Below are positions 40,943 through 51,357 of a stretch of DNA of 64,000 bases, piece by piece. Source of the stretch: Haloactinomyces albus (GTDB taxonomy: Bacteria; Actinomycetota; Actinomycetes; Mycobacteriales; Pseudonocardiaceae); contig NZ_JAVDXW010000001.1 in assembly GCF_031458135.1 (NCBI RefSeq), positions 3,720,001-3,784,000 of the forward strand, in the 5' to 3' direction. Each line of letters opens with the position of its first letter. Position 1 is the first letter of the stretch. Under the pieces are notes generated by a model. The model was given only the letters and a program-made list of their open reading frames with translations. It did not search any database and was not told the origin of the DNA. A program made the translations under genes and the position numbers.

Positions 40943-41091
40943 CGACCCCGGAAAACCCGGATGCCCCTCCGGGGTCCGAGTCGGGCACGGGCGTGGGGGT
41001 GTGCCGAAAAACGGCGTGTCCGGCTCATTCGGCCGCCTGCGAGTGAGTCGACGAGCAGCGTAGGGCCGCATGAGCCGGTAGCGTTCGTGCT

Positions 41092-42510
41092 GTGACGGAC
41101 ACGACTGTGCCGGGCACGCAGGCACCGCCCGCAGGACTCCCGCGCACGGCGGGAGAGCTCCGCTCCGACGGCTACCACCCCCGCAGCGTGAAGGCGGAGA
41201 TGTGCGAGAACCTGCTGGTCGCATTGCGCTCCGGCAGCACGCTCTGGCCCGGTGTCGTCGGCTTCGACCGTACCGTGCTGCCGCAACTGGAGCGGGCATT
41301 GCTCGCCGGTCACGACATGGTGCTGCTCGGCGAGCGCGGTCAGGGCAAGACCCGGCTGCTGCGGACCCTGCCCGAGCTGCTCGACGAGTGGACTCCGGTG
41401 ATCGAGGGTTCCGAACTCGACGAGCACCCTCTCGAACCGATCACTCCGGTGTCGCGGCGCCGCGCGGTCGAGCAGGGTGACGCGTTGCCCGTCATCTGGC
41501 GGCATCGCAGCGAGCGCTATGTCGAAAAACTCGCCACTCCGGACACCGCCGTCGCCGATCTCGTCGGTGACGTGGATCCGGTGAAGGTGGCCGAGGGCAG
41601 GTCCCTCGGCGATCCCGAAACCATCCACTTCGGTTTGGTGCCGAGGGCGCATCGTGGCATCGTCACGATCAACGAGCTGCCGGACCTGGCCGAACGTATC
41701 CAGGTGGCACTGCTCAACGTCATGGAGGAGCGCGACATCCAGATCCGCGGTCACAGCCTGCGGCTGCCGCTGGACGTGTTCCTGGTCGCCACCGCGAATC
41801 CGGAGGACTACACCAGCAGGGGCCGCATCATCACGCCCTTGAAGGACCGTTTCGGCGCGGAAATCCGGACGCATTACCCGCCGACACTCGCCGACGAGAT
41901 CGCACTCGTCCGGCAGGAGGCCGCCCTGGAAGCCGAGGTCGGTGACCCCCTGCTGGAGGTGCTGGCCCGTTTCGTGGCTCAACTGCGCCGGTCACCGGCG
42001 GTGGACCAGCGTTCCGGCGTGTCGGCTCGGTTCGCCATCGCCGCAGCGGAGACGGTCTCGGCGGCCGCCGTGCACCGCGCGGCGGTCACGGGCGAGAAGC
42101 CGCCCGTGGGGCGTCCCGTCGATCTGGAGGCGGTGATCCCGGTGCTGCACGGGAAACTGGAGTTCGAGGCAGGCGAGGAGGGCCGCGAGGACGAGGTGCT
42201 GGGGTACCTGTTGCGCCGTGCTGTCGCGGACACGGCTCGCGGGCTGTTCGCCGGACTCGATATGCAGTCGCTGGTGGATGCCGTCTCCGGCGGGCACCAG
42301 GTCGTCACCGGTGAGCGTATCGCCGCAGCGGAGGTCCTGACCGCGCTGCCCGAGTTGCCCGTCCTGCAGCAGGTCGCCGAGCGAGCCGGTGTTCGTGCCG
42401 AGGACTCGCCGGGCCGGATCGCGAGTGCCGTGGAACTCGCTCTGGAGTCGTTGTACCTGGCCAGGAAGCTCGCCAAGGACACCGATGACGAGAGGGCGGT
42501 ATACGGCTGA
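41092..42510 (+). CDS. MoxR-type AAA+ ATPase
   Basis: A 472-residue AAA+ ATPase: Walker A LLGERGQGKTRLL, Walker B-like GIVTINELPDL (the usual DE is NE) and sensor 1 VFLVATANPEDYTSRGRI. It lies upstream of and overlaps by one base with a VWA protein, the classic MoxR-VWA pairing in which the ATPase remodels or matures metal-dependent proteins. It starts at GTG 41092. The aspartate-to-asparagine change in Walker B may lower ATPase activity. What the pair acts on is unknown. Confidence 0.88.
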   Translation: MTDTTVPGTQAPPAGLPRTAGELRSDGYHPRSVKAEMCENLLVALRSGSTLWPGVVGFDRTVLPQLERALLAGHDMVLLGERGQGKTRLLRTLPELLDEWTPVIEGSELDEHPLEPITPVSRRRAVEQGDALPVIWRHRSERYVEKLATPDTAVADLVGDVDPVKVAEGRSLGDPETIHFGLVPRAHRGIVTINELPDLAERIQVALLNVMEERDIQIRGHSLRLPLDVFLVATANPEDYTSRGRIITPLKDRFGAEIRTHYPPTLADEIALVRQEAALEAEVGDPLLEVLARFVAQLRRSPAVDQRSGVSARFAIAAAETVSAAAVHRAAVTGEKPPVGRPVDLEAVIPVLHGKLEFEAGEEGREDEVLGYLLRRAVADTARGLFAGLDMQSLVDAVSGGHQVVTGERIAAAEVLTALPELPVLQQVAERAGVRAEDSPGRIASAVELALESLYLARKLAKDTDDERAVYG

Positions 42511-44480
42511 TGTCCGATCTCCCACGCCCCTACCGGTATGCAGCCTGGCACGGTGGTGCCGACCCGCTGGAGCCTCCGGTGGATCTGCGTTCGGCGTTGG
42601 ACGAGATCGGCCGCGAGGTCATGGAGGGGGCTTCACCGCGTGCGGCCCTCGATGAGCTGCTGCGTACGGGCACGAGTGAGGTCACCGGTCTGGACGAACT
42701 CACCCGGCGTGTATGGCAGCGCAGAAGCGAGCTGCAACGGCGCTACCGGATCGACGGAACGATGCGCGAAGTACGCGAACTCCTCGACCGCGCGCTCGAA
42801 CAGGAACGGCAGGCACTGTCGGCCGAGCAGAGCGAGGACGCCCGGTTCCGGGAGCTGCAGATGCAGGCACTGCCGTCCGATACGGCAGGCGCGGTTTCGG
42901 AGCTCGCCCACTACGCATGGCGCTCACCCGCTGCACGGGAGAGCTTCGCCGAGCTTCGTCGTCTGCTGGGCACCGAGCTGATGGACCAGCGCTTCCGGGG
43001 AATGCGGGAAGCGCTGCAGCAGACCACGCCCGCCGATGTCGAGCGGATCCGCGGCATGCTCGACGAGCTCTCGGAACTCCTGGCCGCGCAGGCACGCGGT
43101 GACGCCGACGTCGGGCGGCGTTTCGATCGCTTCATGGCCGAGTACGGGGACTTCTTCCCGGAGAACCCCGGCACCGTGGACGAGCTTGTCGACGTGCTTG
43201 CCGCACGTTCGGCCGCTGCCCAGCGGCTGCTGAACTCGATGAGCGAACAGCAACGCAGCGAACTCGCCTCGCTGTTCCAGCAGGCGTTCGGAGACCCCCG
43301 GATCGCCGAGGCGCTCGAGCGGATGGATGCACGACTGCGTTCGTTGCGCCCCGATGCGGACTGGAGCTCGCAGGCACGGTTTCGCGGGGACGAGCCGATG
43401 GGGCTGGGAGAGGCCACGGCTGCGATGGCCGAGCTGGGTGAGCTGGACCGGCTGGCCGAGCAGTTGGGACAGTCCTACCCCGGTGCGCGGCTGGAGGACA
43501 TCGACCTGGAGGCGTTGGAACGGCAACTCGGCGAGCAGGCCGTGGTGGAGGCACAGCGATTGTCGGAGCTGGACGGTCAGCTGCGGCAGCGGGGGATGCT
43601 GCGGCCGGGACCGGACGGGGAGCTGCGGCTGAGCCCGCGGGCTCTGCGTCGATTGGGTGAGACCGCACTGCGCTCGGTACTCGCGCAGGTGCGTGCACGT
43701 CGCGGCGAACGCGATGCGGACCGGGCGGGAGCAGCGGGTGAACCGACCGGTGCCACCCGCCCGTGGAGCTTCGGTGACGCCGAGCCGTGGGATGTGGGGC
43801 GGACCGTGCACAATGCCGTCCTGCGCCGGGCGAGGGACAGCGCGGCCGGATTGTCGGCACCGAATCTGGACCTGTCCGACCTCGAGGTGACCGAGGTCGA
43901 ACAGCGCTCCCGGGCTGCCGTGGCGTTGTGTGTGGACACCTCGTGGTCGATGGTGCAGGACGGCCGGTGGGTGCCGATGAAGCGGACCGCGCTCGCGCTG
44001 CACCAGCTGATCACCACCCGGTACCGCTCGGATGCCCTGCAACTGATCACTTTCGGCCGGTACGCCGCGACGGTGGACGTGGGTGGATTGACGGCGATGG
44101 AGGGAGCGTGGGAGCAGGGGACGAACATGCATCATGCGCTCCTGCTGGCGGGACGACATCTCCGGCGCCACTCCGATGCGCAACCGGTCGTGCTCGTGGT
44201 CACCGACGGTGAACCGACCGCGCACCTGGAGCCGGACGGTGCAGCGGTGTTCGACCATCCGCCTGCGCCGCGTACTCTGTCGGTCACGTTGTCCGAGGTC
44301 GATGCTCTGAACAGGATGGACACCGTATTCAGTGTCTTCATGCTCGGTGAAGACGAACGGCTGGCGGCCTTCGTCGACATCATCGCCCGGCGCAGCGGCG
44401 GCCGTGTCGTCGCACCGACCACCGACGGGCTCGGTGCCGCCGTCATCGGCGACTATCTCCGGAGCAAACGCCGTCACTGA
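42510..44480 (+). CDS. VWA-domain protein, partner of the MoxR ATPase
   Basis: A 656-residue protein. The N-terminal two thirds are helical and Glu/Arg/Gln-rich with repeated RELxxRL-like segments. The C-terminal von Willebrand A domain starts near residue 465: ALCVDTSWSMVQDGRWVPMKR contains the MIDAS motif DTSWS (about 473-477), followed by MEGAWEQGTNMHHALLLAGRHL and VLVVTDGEPTAHLEPDG. ATG 42510 overlaps the last base of the MoxR stop, so they are translated together. Confidence 0.9.
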   Translation: MSDLPRPYRYAAWHGGADPLEPPVDLRSALDEIGREVMEGASPRAALDELLRTGTSEVTGLDELTRRVWQRRSELQRRYRIDGTMREVRELLDRALEQERQALSAEQSEDARFRELQMQALPSDTAGAVSELAHYAWRSPAARESFAELRRLLGTELMDQRFRGMREALQQTTPADVERIRGMLDELSELLAAQARGDADVGRRFDRFMAEYGDFFPENPGTVDELVDVLAARSAAAQRLLNSMSEQQRSELASLFQQAFGDPRIAEALERMDARLRSLRPDADWSSQARFRGDEPMGLGEATAAMAELGELDRLAEQLGQSYPGARLEDIDLEALERQLGEQAVVEAQRLSELDGQLRQRGMLRPGPDGELRLSPRALRRLGETALRSVLAQVRARRGERDADRAGAAGEPTGATRPWSFGDAEPWDVGRTVHNAVLRRARDSAAGLSAPNLDLSDLEVTEVEQRSRAAVALCVDTSWSMVQDGRWVPMKRTALALHQLITTRYRSDALQLITFGRYAATVDVGGLTAMEGAWEQGTNMHHALLLAGRHLRRHSDAQPVVLVVTDGEPTAHLEPDGAAVFDHPPAPRTLSVTLSEVDALNRMDTVFSVFMLGEDERLAAFVDIIARRSGGRVVAPTTDGLGAAVIGDYLRSKRRH

Positions 44481-44636
44481 GCGAATGGTGCCTTTTTCGT
44501 ATCGTGCCGCTGTCGCTGTTTCGGTTTAGTCTGAGTGGGTGGTGGCACAGGTCTGAAGCGGCGCCGCACTAGGCGGTGCCTGTTGCGCAGGTTTGTCGCT
44601 GACATACGAAAGCGGCGCTCGGGAAGGTGAGCCGCA

Positions 44637-46331
44637 ATGATCCGGTATCTCAAGGAACACACGAACCCGCCGGTGTTCGTCATCTCGGCGATCGTCACCC
44701 TTGCTTTCGTGTTGTGGGGCGTTATCGCGCCGGCCAACGTCGCGACCGTGGCCAGTGCCGTGAACAGCTTCATCACGATGAATTTCGAGTGGCTCTACAT
44801 CATCGCTGCGAGTTTCTTTCTGATTTTCGTGATCGCGCTCATGTTCAGCCGCTACGGATCCGTGCGACTCGGTCCTCCCGACTCCACCCCGGAGTACGGC
44901 AAGACGGCCTGGTTCGCCATGCTGTTCACGGCGGGAATGGGCATCGGACTGGTGTACTACGCGGTCAGTGAGCCGGTGAATCATTTCCTCAACCCGCCGG
45001 TCGGCGAGGGCGGAACCCAGGATGCCGTGGCCCGGGCGATGAACCTCACGTTCTTCCACTGGGGTCTGCACCCGTGGGCGATCTACATCGTGCTCGGTCT
45101 GTCACTGGGCTACTTCGCCTTCCGCAAGGGGCTTCCCCTGCGCCCCGCCGCTGCTTTCTACCCGCTGATCGGAAACCGTATCTACGGCTGGATCGGCAAC
45201 ACCATCGACGTACTCGCGGTGTTCGGCACCCTGTTCGGACTCGCGACATCGCTGGGACTCGGTGGGCAGCAGGTCGGCGCCGGGCTGGAAACGTTGTTCG
45301 GGATCCCGAATACGGCGTTTCTGCAGGTGATCATCATTCTGGCGATCACCGCCATCGCGGTCACTTCCGTCATGCTCGGCATCGACAAGGGAATCCGGAA
45401 CCTGTCGCTGATCAATCTCTGGCTGGCGTTCGCCCTGATGGTGTTCGTGTTCGCGGCCGCCTCATCACGGGATCTGCTGAACGCGTTGGCGGCCAACATC
45501 GGAACGTATCTGCAGAACCTCCCGACCACCAGCTTCCAGACGTATCCGGGAAATGCCGAAGCTCAGGACTGGCAGGCATCCTGGACGCTGTTCTACTGGG
45601 GCTGGTGGATCTCGTGGTCGCCGTTCGTCGGTATGTTCCTCGCCAGGATTTCCTATGGCCGTACCATCCGGTCGTTCATCGCCGGAGCACTGTTCGCGCC
45701 GGTCGGCGCGTCCATGGTGTGGCTGACGATCTTCGGTGATGCGGCACTGCGCTCGCTGCTGCGGAATCCGGACAATCCGCTGGCCGAGGCCAGCGCCGAC
45801 ACCGCGATGTTCGTGCTGCTCGATCAGCTCCCCGTGATCGGCATTCTGGCCACGATCGCCTCCGTGGTCGTGATCGTCGTGGTCGTGCTGTTCTTCGCCA
45901 CCTCCTCGGACTCGGGGTCCCTGGTGGTCGACATCCTCACCAACGGCGGGGATCCGCACCCGAGATGGCAGCAGCGACTGTTCTGGGCGGTGCTGGAGGG
46001 ACTGATCGCGGCCGTTCTCCTGGTTGCGGGCGCGGTCAGCGGCGAGGACGCCCTCAGCGCCCTGCAGGCGGCCTCGATCGTGGCCGGGTTGCCCTTCTGC
46101 ATCGTGCTGCTGTTGATGTGCGTGGGCCTGGGGCGTGGACTGAGAACGGAGCGGACCGCGCTCGCGGTGCCCCGCGAGCCGAGCCCGCTGATCACCATGC
46201 GCGAGAGCGCGCGGCGTGGGTCGTCGGTCAGCGGTGCCTACAAGAGCTCCGCAGGCGAGGGCGGCGATGCCGACGAGGCCGCATCCCGGGACAGCGACAG
46301 TGGTTCGTCCCCGGGATCGACGAGGAGGTAG
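44637..46331 (+). CDS. BCCT-family betaine/choline/carnitine transporter, first of two
   Basis: A 12-helix sodium- or proton-coupled uptake system for compatible solutes such as glycine betaine, in the cytoplasmic membrane. The glycine-rich GMGIGLVYYAVSEPVNHF and the family signature WTLFYWGWWISWSPFVGMFLARIS (near residue 316) are intact. The 564-residue protein ends in an acidic/Ser-rich tail (GGDADEAASRDSDSGSS). It is followed 5 bp later by a second BCCT gene whose ribosome binding site overlaps its 3' end, so both are one transcription unit. Confidence 0.93.
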   Translation: MIRYLKEHTNPPVFVISAIVTLAFVLWGVIAPANVATVASAVNSFITMNFEWLYIIAASFFLIFVIALMFSRYGSVRLGPPDSTPEYGKTAWFAMLFTAGMGIGLVYYAVSEPVNHFLNPPVGEGGTQDAVARAMNLTFFHWGLHPWAIYIVLGLSLGYFAFRKGLPLRPAAAFYPLIGNRIYGWIGNTIDVLAVFGTLFGLATSLGLGGQQVGAGLETLFGIPNTAFLQVIIILAITAIAVTSVMLGIDKGIRNLSLINLWLAFALMVFVFAAASSRDLLNALAANIGTYLQNLPTTSFQTYPGNAEAQDWQASWTLFYWGWWISWSPFVGMFLARISYGRTIRSFIAGALFAPVGASMVWLTIFGDAALRSLLRNPDNPLAEASADTAMFVLLDQLPVIGILATIASVVVIVVVVLFFATSSDSGSLVVDILTNGGDPHPRWQQRLFWAVLEGLIAAVLLVAGAVSGEDALSALQAASIVAGLPFCIVLLLMCVGLGRGLRTERTALAVPREPSPLITMRESARRGSSVSGAYKSSAGEGGDADEAASRDSDSGSSPGSTRR

Positions 46332-46336
46332 CAGCC

Positions 46337-48016
46337 GTGGCCGAAGGCGCGTCGGATCACCAGGGCACCGGCGGAGATCACGAGGAAAGCGGCCTCGATC
46401 GCACCGTCTTCGGCGTGTCCCTCGGACTGGTCGTTTTCTTCTGCGTCGTCGGTGCCGTATGGCCCACCCGTGTCGGCGACTACGCCGGGACTGCGCTCGA
46501 CTGGATCGTGGCCAACGCAGGCTGGGTGTTCGTCCTGGCCTCCACGGGCTTTGTCGCGTTCGCCCTGATGTTGGCCTTCAGCCGATACGGGAGGATCCCG
46601 CTGGGCCGGAGTGGCGAGCCGACGGAGTTTTCCCGGGTCTCCTGGGTGGCGATGATGTTCAGCGCGGGAATGGGCATCGGCCTGATTTTCTTCGGGGTCT
46701 TCGAACCGGTTTCGCATCTGGCGAATCCGGCTCCCTGGCTGGACGTTCAGGCGGGATCACCGGAAGCGGCGCGCCTGGCCATGGCCTACACCTTTTTCCA
46801 CTGGGGTCTGCACCCCTGGGCGATCTATGCCGTGGTGGCTCTGGCGCTGGCCTATTCGACCTTCCGAATGGGGCGGGGCAACCTGCTCAGCGCTCCCTTC
46901 CAGTCGCTGGCCCGCACGTATGAAGTGGAACACACCTGGTGGGGCAAGGCCATCAACATCTGGGCGATCGTGGCCACCAAATTCGGCGGCGCCACCTCCC
47001 TGGGCCTGGGTGCCTTGCAGATCGCCGGTGGTATCTGGCTGTTCACCGGCATCGGCAGCGGCTTCGGTCAACAGGGGGGCACGCAGACCGTGGCGTTCTT
47101 CGTCATTCTGGTCCTGGTCGCCTTCGCCATCCTCTCGGCGGTCAGCGGTGTGGCCAGGGGCATCAAGTGGTTGTCCAACACGAATATGGTCCTCGCCGTC
47201 ATCCTGGCCCTGTTCGTGGTCGTCATCGGCCCCACGGTGTTCATCCTGAACCTGATCCCGGATGCGTTCGGTGCCTACCTGACCAATATCGTTCCGTGGA
47301 GTTTCCGGGCGCCCACGTTCGGTGGTGTGGAATGGATGAGCAACTGGACGATCTTCTACTGGGCCTGGTGGATTTCCTGGACTCCGTTCGTCAGCACCTT
47401 CATCGCCCGGATTTCGCGGGGTCGCACGATCCGTGAGTTCGTGCTCGGAGTGCTGATCGTGCCGACTGCCGTCTCGGGGCTGTGGTTCATCGTCTTCGGT
47501 GGGGCGGGGATCAACCTGCAGATGGCCGGGCGGGCCGACATCGCCAACGCTGCGGATGAGGCGGTGGCGTTTTTCACGGCGCTGCAGCAGTATCCGCTGT
47601 TCGTACTGACCGGTGCCGTGGTGATGTTCCTGGTGGCGATCTTCTGGGTCAGTGGTGCGGACGCCAGTGCGCTGGTGCTGGCCACGTTGTCCTCGCACGG
47701 TGCCACCGAACCCGGCAAATGGCTGATCGCACTGTGGGCGGCCATGAGCGCCGCCGTGGCGGCCGTGCTGCTCTACGTGGGAGGACTGAACGCTCTGCAG
47801 ACCTTCACGATTCTCGTCGCCTCGCCGTTCGTGCTGATCATGCTCGGATTGTGCGGGGCCCTGTACAGGGACCTACGGCGTGATCCGTTGCGACAGCGCT
47901 CGCCCGGGCCGGTACGCGGACACGTGCTGACGGCGGAGGAGATGGGAACCCGGAACAGCGGGCAGGAACCGGAGCAGGAGGAGCAGGAGCCGACGCCGAG
48001 ATCCGGCGAAGGATGA
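46337..48016 (+). CDS. BCCT-family betaine/choline/carnitine transporter, second of two
   Basis: A 559-residue BCCT transporter with GMGIGLIFFGVFEPVSHL and the signature WTIFYWAWWISWTPFVSTFIARIS. It is clearly divergent from the preceding BCCT (related, not a recent duplicate by eye). GTG 46337 is chosen because GGAGG lies at 46324-46328; the long in-frame stretch upstream is the 3' part of the first transporter read out of frame. The C-tail (GQEPEQEEQEPTPRSGEG) is acidic, as in osmosensing BCCT proteins. Confidence 0.93.
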   Translation: MAEGASDHQGTGGDHEESGLDRTVFGVSLGLVVFFCVVGAVWPTRVGDYAGTALDWIVANAGWVFVLASTGFVAFALMLAFSRYGRIPLGRSGEPTEFSRVSWVAMMFSAGMGIGLIFFGVFEPVSHLANPAPWLDVQAGSPEAARLAMAYTFFHWGLHPWAIYAVVALALAYSTFRMGRGNLLSAPFQSLARTYEVEHTWWGKAINIWAIVATKFGGATSLGLGALQIAGGIWLFTGIGSGFGQQGGTQTVAFFVILVLVAFAILSAVSGVARGIKWLSNTNMVLAVILALFVVVIGPTVFILNLIPDAFGAYLTNIVPWSFRAPTFGGVEWMSNWTIFYWAWWISWTPFVSTFIARISRGRTIREFVLGVLIVPTAVSGLWFIVFGGAGINLQMAGRADIANAADEAVAFFTALQQYPLFVLTGAVVMFLVAIFWVSGADASALVLATLSSHGATEPGKWLIALWAAMSAAVAAVLLYVGGLNALQTFTILVASPFVLIMLGLCGALYRDLRRDPLRQRSPGPVRGHVLTAEEMGTRNSGQEPEQEEQEPTPRSGEG

Positions 48017-48174
48017 ACATCGCCGTGCGGACATGTTCCGCCCGGCTCCTGGACGCACTCGCAGCAGCGTGCCGCCGATCGGCGCCCGTACGCTGATGAC
48101 TCGCAGGACGTGCCGGTCGCCGCGAGACGTCACCGGGCGAAGACGGTCGTGCGGGGACGATTAGGCTCGGGCAC

Positions 48175-49410
48175 ATGCAATCCTGGTCGTCGGTTCCCGT
48201 GCCCAGCGTGCCCGGCACAGCCCGCCCATTGCGGCTGTTCGACACTGCCACCGGTGAGGTCCGCCCCACCGAGGCGGGGCAGCAAGCGCGGATGTATGTC
48301 TGCGGCATCACCCCCTACGACGCGACCCACCTGGGGCATGCTGCCACCTACCTGGCGTATGACCTGGTGTATCGCATCTGGTTGGACAATGGTCATGACG
48401 TGCACTACGTGCAGAACGTCACCGATATCGACGATCCCCTGCTGGAACGGGCCGCGCACGACAACGAGGACTGGGTCGTTCTGGGCATGCGGGAAACCGC
48501 CCTGTTCCGCGAGGACATGGAAGCGTTGCGGGTGCTGCCGCCTGCGGATTTCATCGGCGCTGTCGAGGCGATGCCGGAGATCACCCAAGCCGTCGGCAAG
48601 CTGCTGGCCTCCGGTGCGGCCTACCGGCTCGACGACGAGTATCCGGATGTCTATTTCCGGTACAACGCCACGGGCAGGATCGGCTACGAGTCGCACTACA
48701 GCCAGGCGGACATGGACGCGGTCTTCGCCGATCGTGGGGGAGACCCGGATCGTGCGGGCAAGGAGCATCATCTGGACGCCCTGCTGTGGCGCATGGCCAG
48801 GCCCGGTGAACCATCCTGGGATTCCGAACTCGGTGCGGGTCGTCCCGGATGGCATCTCGAATGCTCGGTCATCGCCCTCAACCGCCTGGGACTCGGCTTC
48901 GACCTCCAGGGCGGCGGCTCGGACCTGGCGTTTCCGCACCACGAGTTCAGCGCGGCCCATGCCGAGGCGCTCACCGGTGATGACCCGTTCGCCCGGCACT
49001 ACTCCCATGCGGGCATGGTCGGCCTGGACGGTGCGAAGATGTCGAAGTCGAAGGGCAACCTCGTCTTCGTCTCCCGGCTGCGCGGGGACCGGGTCGATCC
49101 GATGGCCATTCGCCTGGCGCTGCTCGACGGTCACTATCGGCGCGATCGCTCCTGGACGGCCGATGTGCTCACCGGAGGCGCCGCCCGGCTCGCACGTTGG
49201 CGTCAAGCGGTCGAGTTGGAGTCCGGCCCCTCCGCGGAGCACGCGGTGGCCGGGCTTCGGGACCGGCTTTCCGACGACCTCGATACCGAAGGTGCCCTGC
49301 GGGCGGTGGACGCCTGGGTGGACGAGGCGCTGAGCGGTCACGGTGCGGATCCGCATACACCGCGGGTGATGCGGGACGCCGTGGACGCTCTCCTCGGTGT
49401 CCGCCTGTAG
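48175..49410 (+). CDS. mshC: Cysteine:glucosaminyl-inositol ligase (MshC) of mycothiol synthesis
   Basis: Joins cysteine to GlcN-inositol with ATP, the third step of mycothiol synthesis; a cysteinyl-tRNA synthetase paralogue lacking the anticodon domain. The 411-residue protein has the HIGH-like motif [18 protein letters not shown], the zinc-site cysteine in WHLECSVIA with FPHHEF, and the KMSKS motif [14 protein letters not shown] 48175 is fixed by the conserved [14 protein letters not shown] start. Confidence 0.96.
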   Translation: MQSWSSVPVPSVPGTARPLRLFDTATGEVRPTEAGQQARMYVCGITPYDATHLGHAATYLAYDLVYRIWLDNGHDVHYVQNVTDIDDPLLERAAHDNEDWVVLGMRETALFREDMEALRVLPPADFIGAVEAMPEITQAVGKLLASGAAYRLDDEYPDVYFRYNATGRIGYESHYSQADMDAVFADRGGDPDRAGKEHHLDALLWRMARPGEPSWDSELGAGRPGWHLECSVIALNRLGLGFDLQGGGSDLAFPHHEFSAAHAEALTGDDPFARHYSHAGMVGLDGAKMSKSKGNLVFVSRLRGDRVDPMAIRLALLDGHYRRDRSWTADVLTGGAARLARWRQAVELESGPSAEHAVAGLRDRLSDDLDTEGALRAVDAWVDEALSGHGADPHTPRVMRDAVDALLGVRL

Positions 49411-49543
49411 CGGTTGTCGGCGTGCCGGAGTCCTGGCCGTCGAACCCGGATGGACTTTCCCGTTTCGGTCTGATTGGATCTTGGGCCATGACTCCGCACA
49501 AAGCCGGGATCGGCTCCGCGCGCGCGGATTGCGAGGTGCGACG

Positions 49544-50899
49544 GTGACCCGAATCCGGGACCTGCTCGAGCGTTCTCGCAGGTCGCTGCTCGACTCGGCG
49601 ACCAGGCAACGGTGGGAGGGATCCACACGGCAGTTGCTGCAGCGGTCCCGGGAGACCGTCACTCAGCTGGTCGGATCGCCTGCTGTTCGGGAAACGGGCT
49701 CGCAGGAGGTTCTTGCGGGGGTCTGTTCGAGTGTGGCCCTGCGTGACCTCAATCTTGTGGATTCGCTGCTGGAGCAGCTCGAACGGATGGAGGCCGACGA
49801 GGAGGATCCGGATACTCTCGCCCGGCTCTACACCCTCGACCACCTCGCAACTCGCCTGCGGCGCAACGGGGAGAACCTCCGAGTGCTGGCCGGGCGGGAT
49901 GCCGATGGCGGTCCCGGTGAGACGGCGGCCCTCATCGACGTGATCCGTGCGGGCATGTCCTCGATCGAGCACTACACACGGGTGGAACCGAGCAAGGTCG
50001 CCACGCTCGGCGTCGTGGGGCTTGCGGCCGACGACGTCAGCAGGTTGCTGGCCGAGTTGCTGGACAACGCCACCACGCATTCCCCGCCGAACTCCACGGT
50101 CTCGGTGAGCGCGCACCTCACCGAGCAGGGCAGCGTCATGGTACGGGTGGAGGACTCGGGCATCGGGTTACCCGCGGCCCGGCTGTCCGCACTGAACGAA
50201 CGACTGGCCAGCGCACCCGTGCTGGACCGCAACGCGGTGCAGCACATGGGGCTCGCGGTCGTGCGGCGATTGTCGGCCCGCCATGGCATTCGCGTGTGGT
50301 TGGCCCGGCGTGCGCCGCACGGCACCACTGCGTCGGTCCTGCTGCCGCCCGCGCTGATTCGGGAAACCGCGGTTGCCGGCCATCGGCGCGGGAAACCCAC
50401 GGAAGAGGACACCCCCGGTGCCGACTCGAAGCTGCGGCAGCCCGGGCTTGCCGTGGCGCTGCGACAGGGACGAACCCAGCGTGCCACCGACATTCAGGGG
50501 CCCATCGACGCTCAGGGCTCCGCCGACGCACCGGAAACCGCCGCGCCCGAGGATCGGCCTTCACCGGGAACGAGCTCCACCGATCCGGACGGCTTCCCGA
50601 CACAGCCATCGCAGGCCGAGCAGCCCGGACAGGCCGGCCGATCCGAGCAGTCCGAGCAGTCCGAGCGACGATCCCTGACGACGGCCAACGGGCTGCCCCG
50701 GAGAGTGCCGCAGAGCTTGAAGGACTCGTCGGTAACCTGGCCACCCCCCACACCCGAGACGAGTGCCTCCGCCGAGCAGGAGCAGCGCGCAGGTCACGAG
50801 CAACTGCTCGCCGACCTCGGTGCCTTCGCCGAGGGCGAGCAGGCGGCTCACGAGGACAACCAGGACCGTACCGACACAGCTGAAGGACACGATCAGTGA
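49544..50899 (+). CDS. Soluble conservon sensor kinase (CvnA-like)
   Basis: A 451-residue histidine-kinase-like ATPase. The dimerisation helix contains a histidine in LYTLDHLATRLRRNGENLRVLAG; the ATPase domain has the N box LAELLDNATTHSPPNSTVSV, G1 VRVEDSGIGLP and G2 in MGLAVVRRLSARHGIRVWLARR. Most CvnA kinases have a long N-terminal sensor with membrane helices; here none is visible, and the frame starts just after mshC, so this copy is cytosolic. The C-terminal third is disordered (Pro/Gln/Glu/Ser-rich, with SEQSEQSER). GTG 49544 is chosen for the conserved MTRIRDLLERSRR start. It overlaps the next gene as GTGA. Confidence 0.85.
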   Translation: MTRIRDLLERSRRSLLDSATRQRWEGSTRQLLQRSRETVTQLVGSPAVRETGSQEVLAGVCSSVALRDLNLVDSLLEQLERMEADEEDPDTLARLYTLDHLATRLRRNGENLRVLAGRDADGGPGETAALIDVIRAGMSSIEHYTRVEPSKVATLGVVGLAADDVSRLLAELLDNATTHSPPNSTVSVSAHLTEQGSVMVRVEDSGIGLPAARLSALNERLASAPVLDRNAVQHMGLAVVRRLSARHGIRVWLARRAPHGTTASVLLPPALIRETAVAGHRRGKPTEEDTPGADSKLRQPGLAVALRQGRTQRATDIQGPIDAQGSADAPETAAPEDRPSPGTSSTDPDGFPTQPSQAEQPGQAGRSEQSEQSERRSLTTANGLPRRVPQSLKDSSVTWPPPTPETSASAEQEQRAGHEQLLADLGAFAEGEQAAHEDNQDRTDTAEGHDQ

Positions 50900-51339
50900 C
50901 GGCGGCAGAAGACAACGCGATCCCGCAGAATTTCGATTGGCTGGTCGACGATTTCGTCGGCCGAGTTCACGGCGTGACCCACGCTCTGATCCTGTCCGTC
51001 GATGGCCTGCCGCTCGCGGGATCCACGTCGGTGGACACCGACGATGCGGAGCAGCTCGCGGCGATCTCCAGTGGTTTGCTCAGCCTCGCGCACAACAGTG
51101 CCGTGCTGTTCGACAAGGGTGGTTGTGAGCAGATCATCATCCGGATGAGCCAGGGGTACTTCCTGTTCATGGGGATCGGATCCGGTGCGGGACTGGCGGT
51201 GTTGACCTCATCGGAAGCGGAGATGCGGGTGGTGGCCTACGAGATGACACAGTTCGTGGAAAACACCGGTCACGCCCTGACTCCCGAGGTGCGTGCCGAC
51301 CTACGCCGCATGGTCACCGCCCGGCGACCCCGTGACTGA
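50896..51339 (+). CDS. Roadblock/LC7 protein (CvnB-like)
   Basis: A 147-residue roadblock protein, proposed to act as GTPase-activating partner of the conservon GTPase. It reads FDWLVDDFVGRVHGVTHALILSVDGLPLAGSTSVDTDDAEQLAAISSGLLSLAHNSA, the typical fold, followed by GYFLFMGIGSGAGLAVLTSSEAEM. GTG 50896 overlaps the kinase stop. Confidence 0.92.
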   Translation: MTAAEDNAIPQNFDWLVDDFVGRVHGVTHALILSVDGLPLAGSTSVDTDDAEQLAAISSGLLSLAHNSAVLFDKGGCEQIIIRMSQGYFLFMGIGSGAGLAVLTSSEAEMRVVAYEMTQFVENTGHALTPEVRADLRRMVTARRPRD

Positions 51340-51357
51340 ACCGCGAAGGAACGCCGC

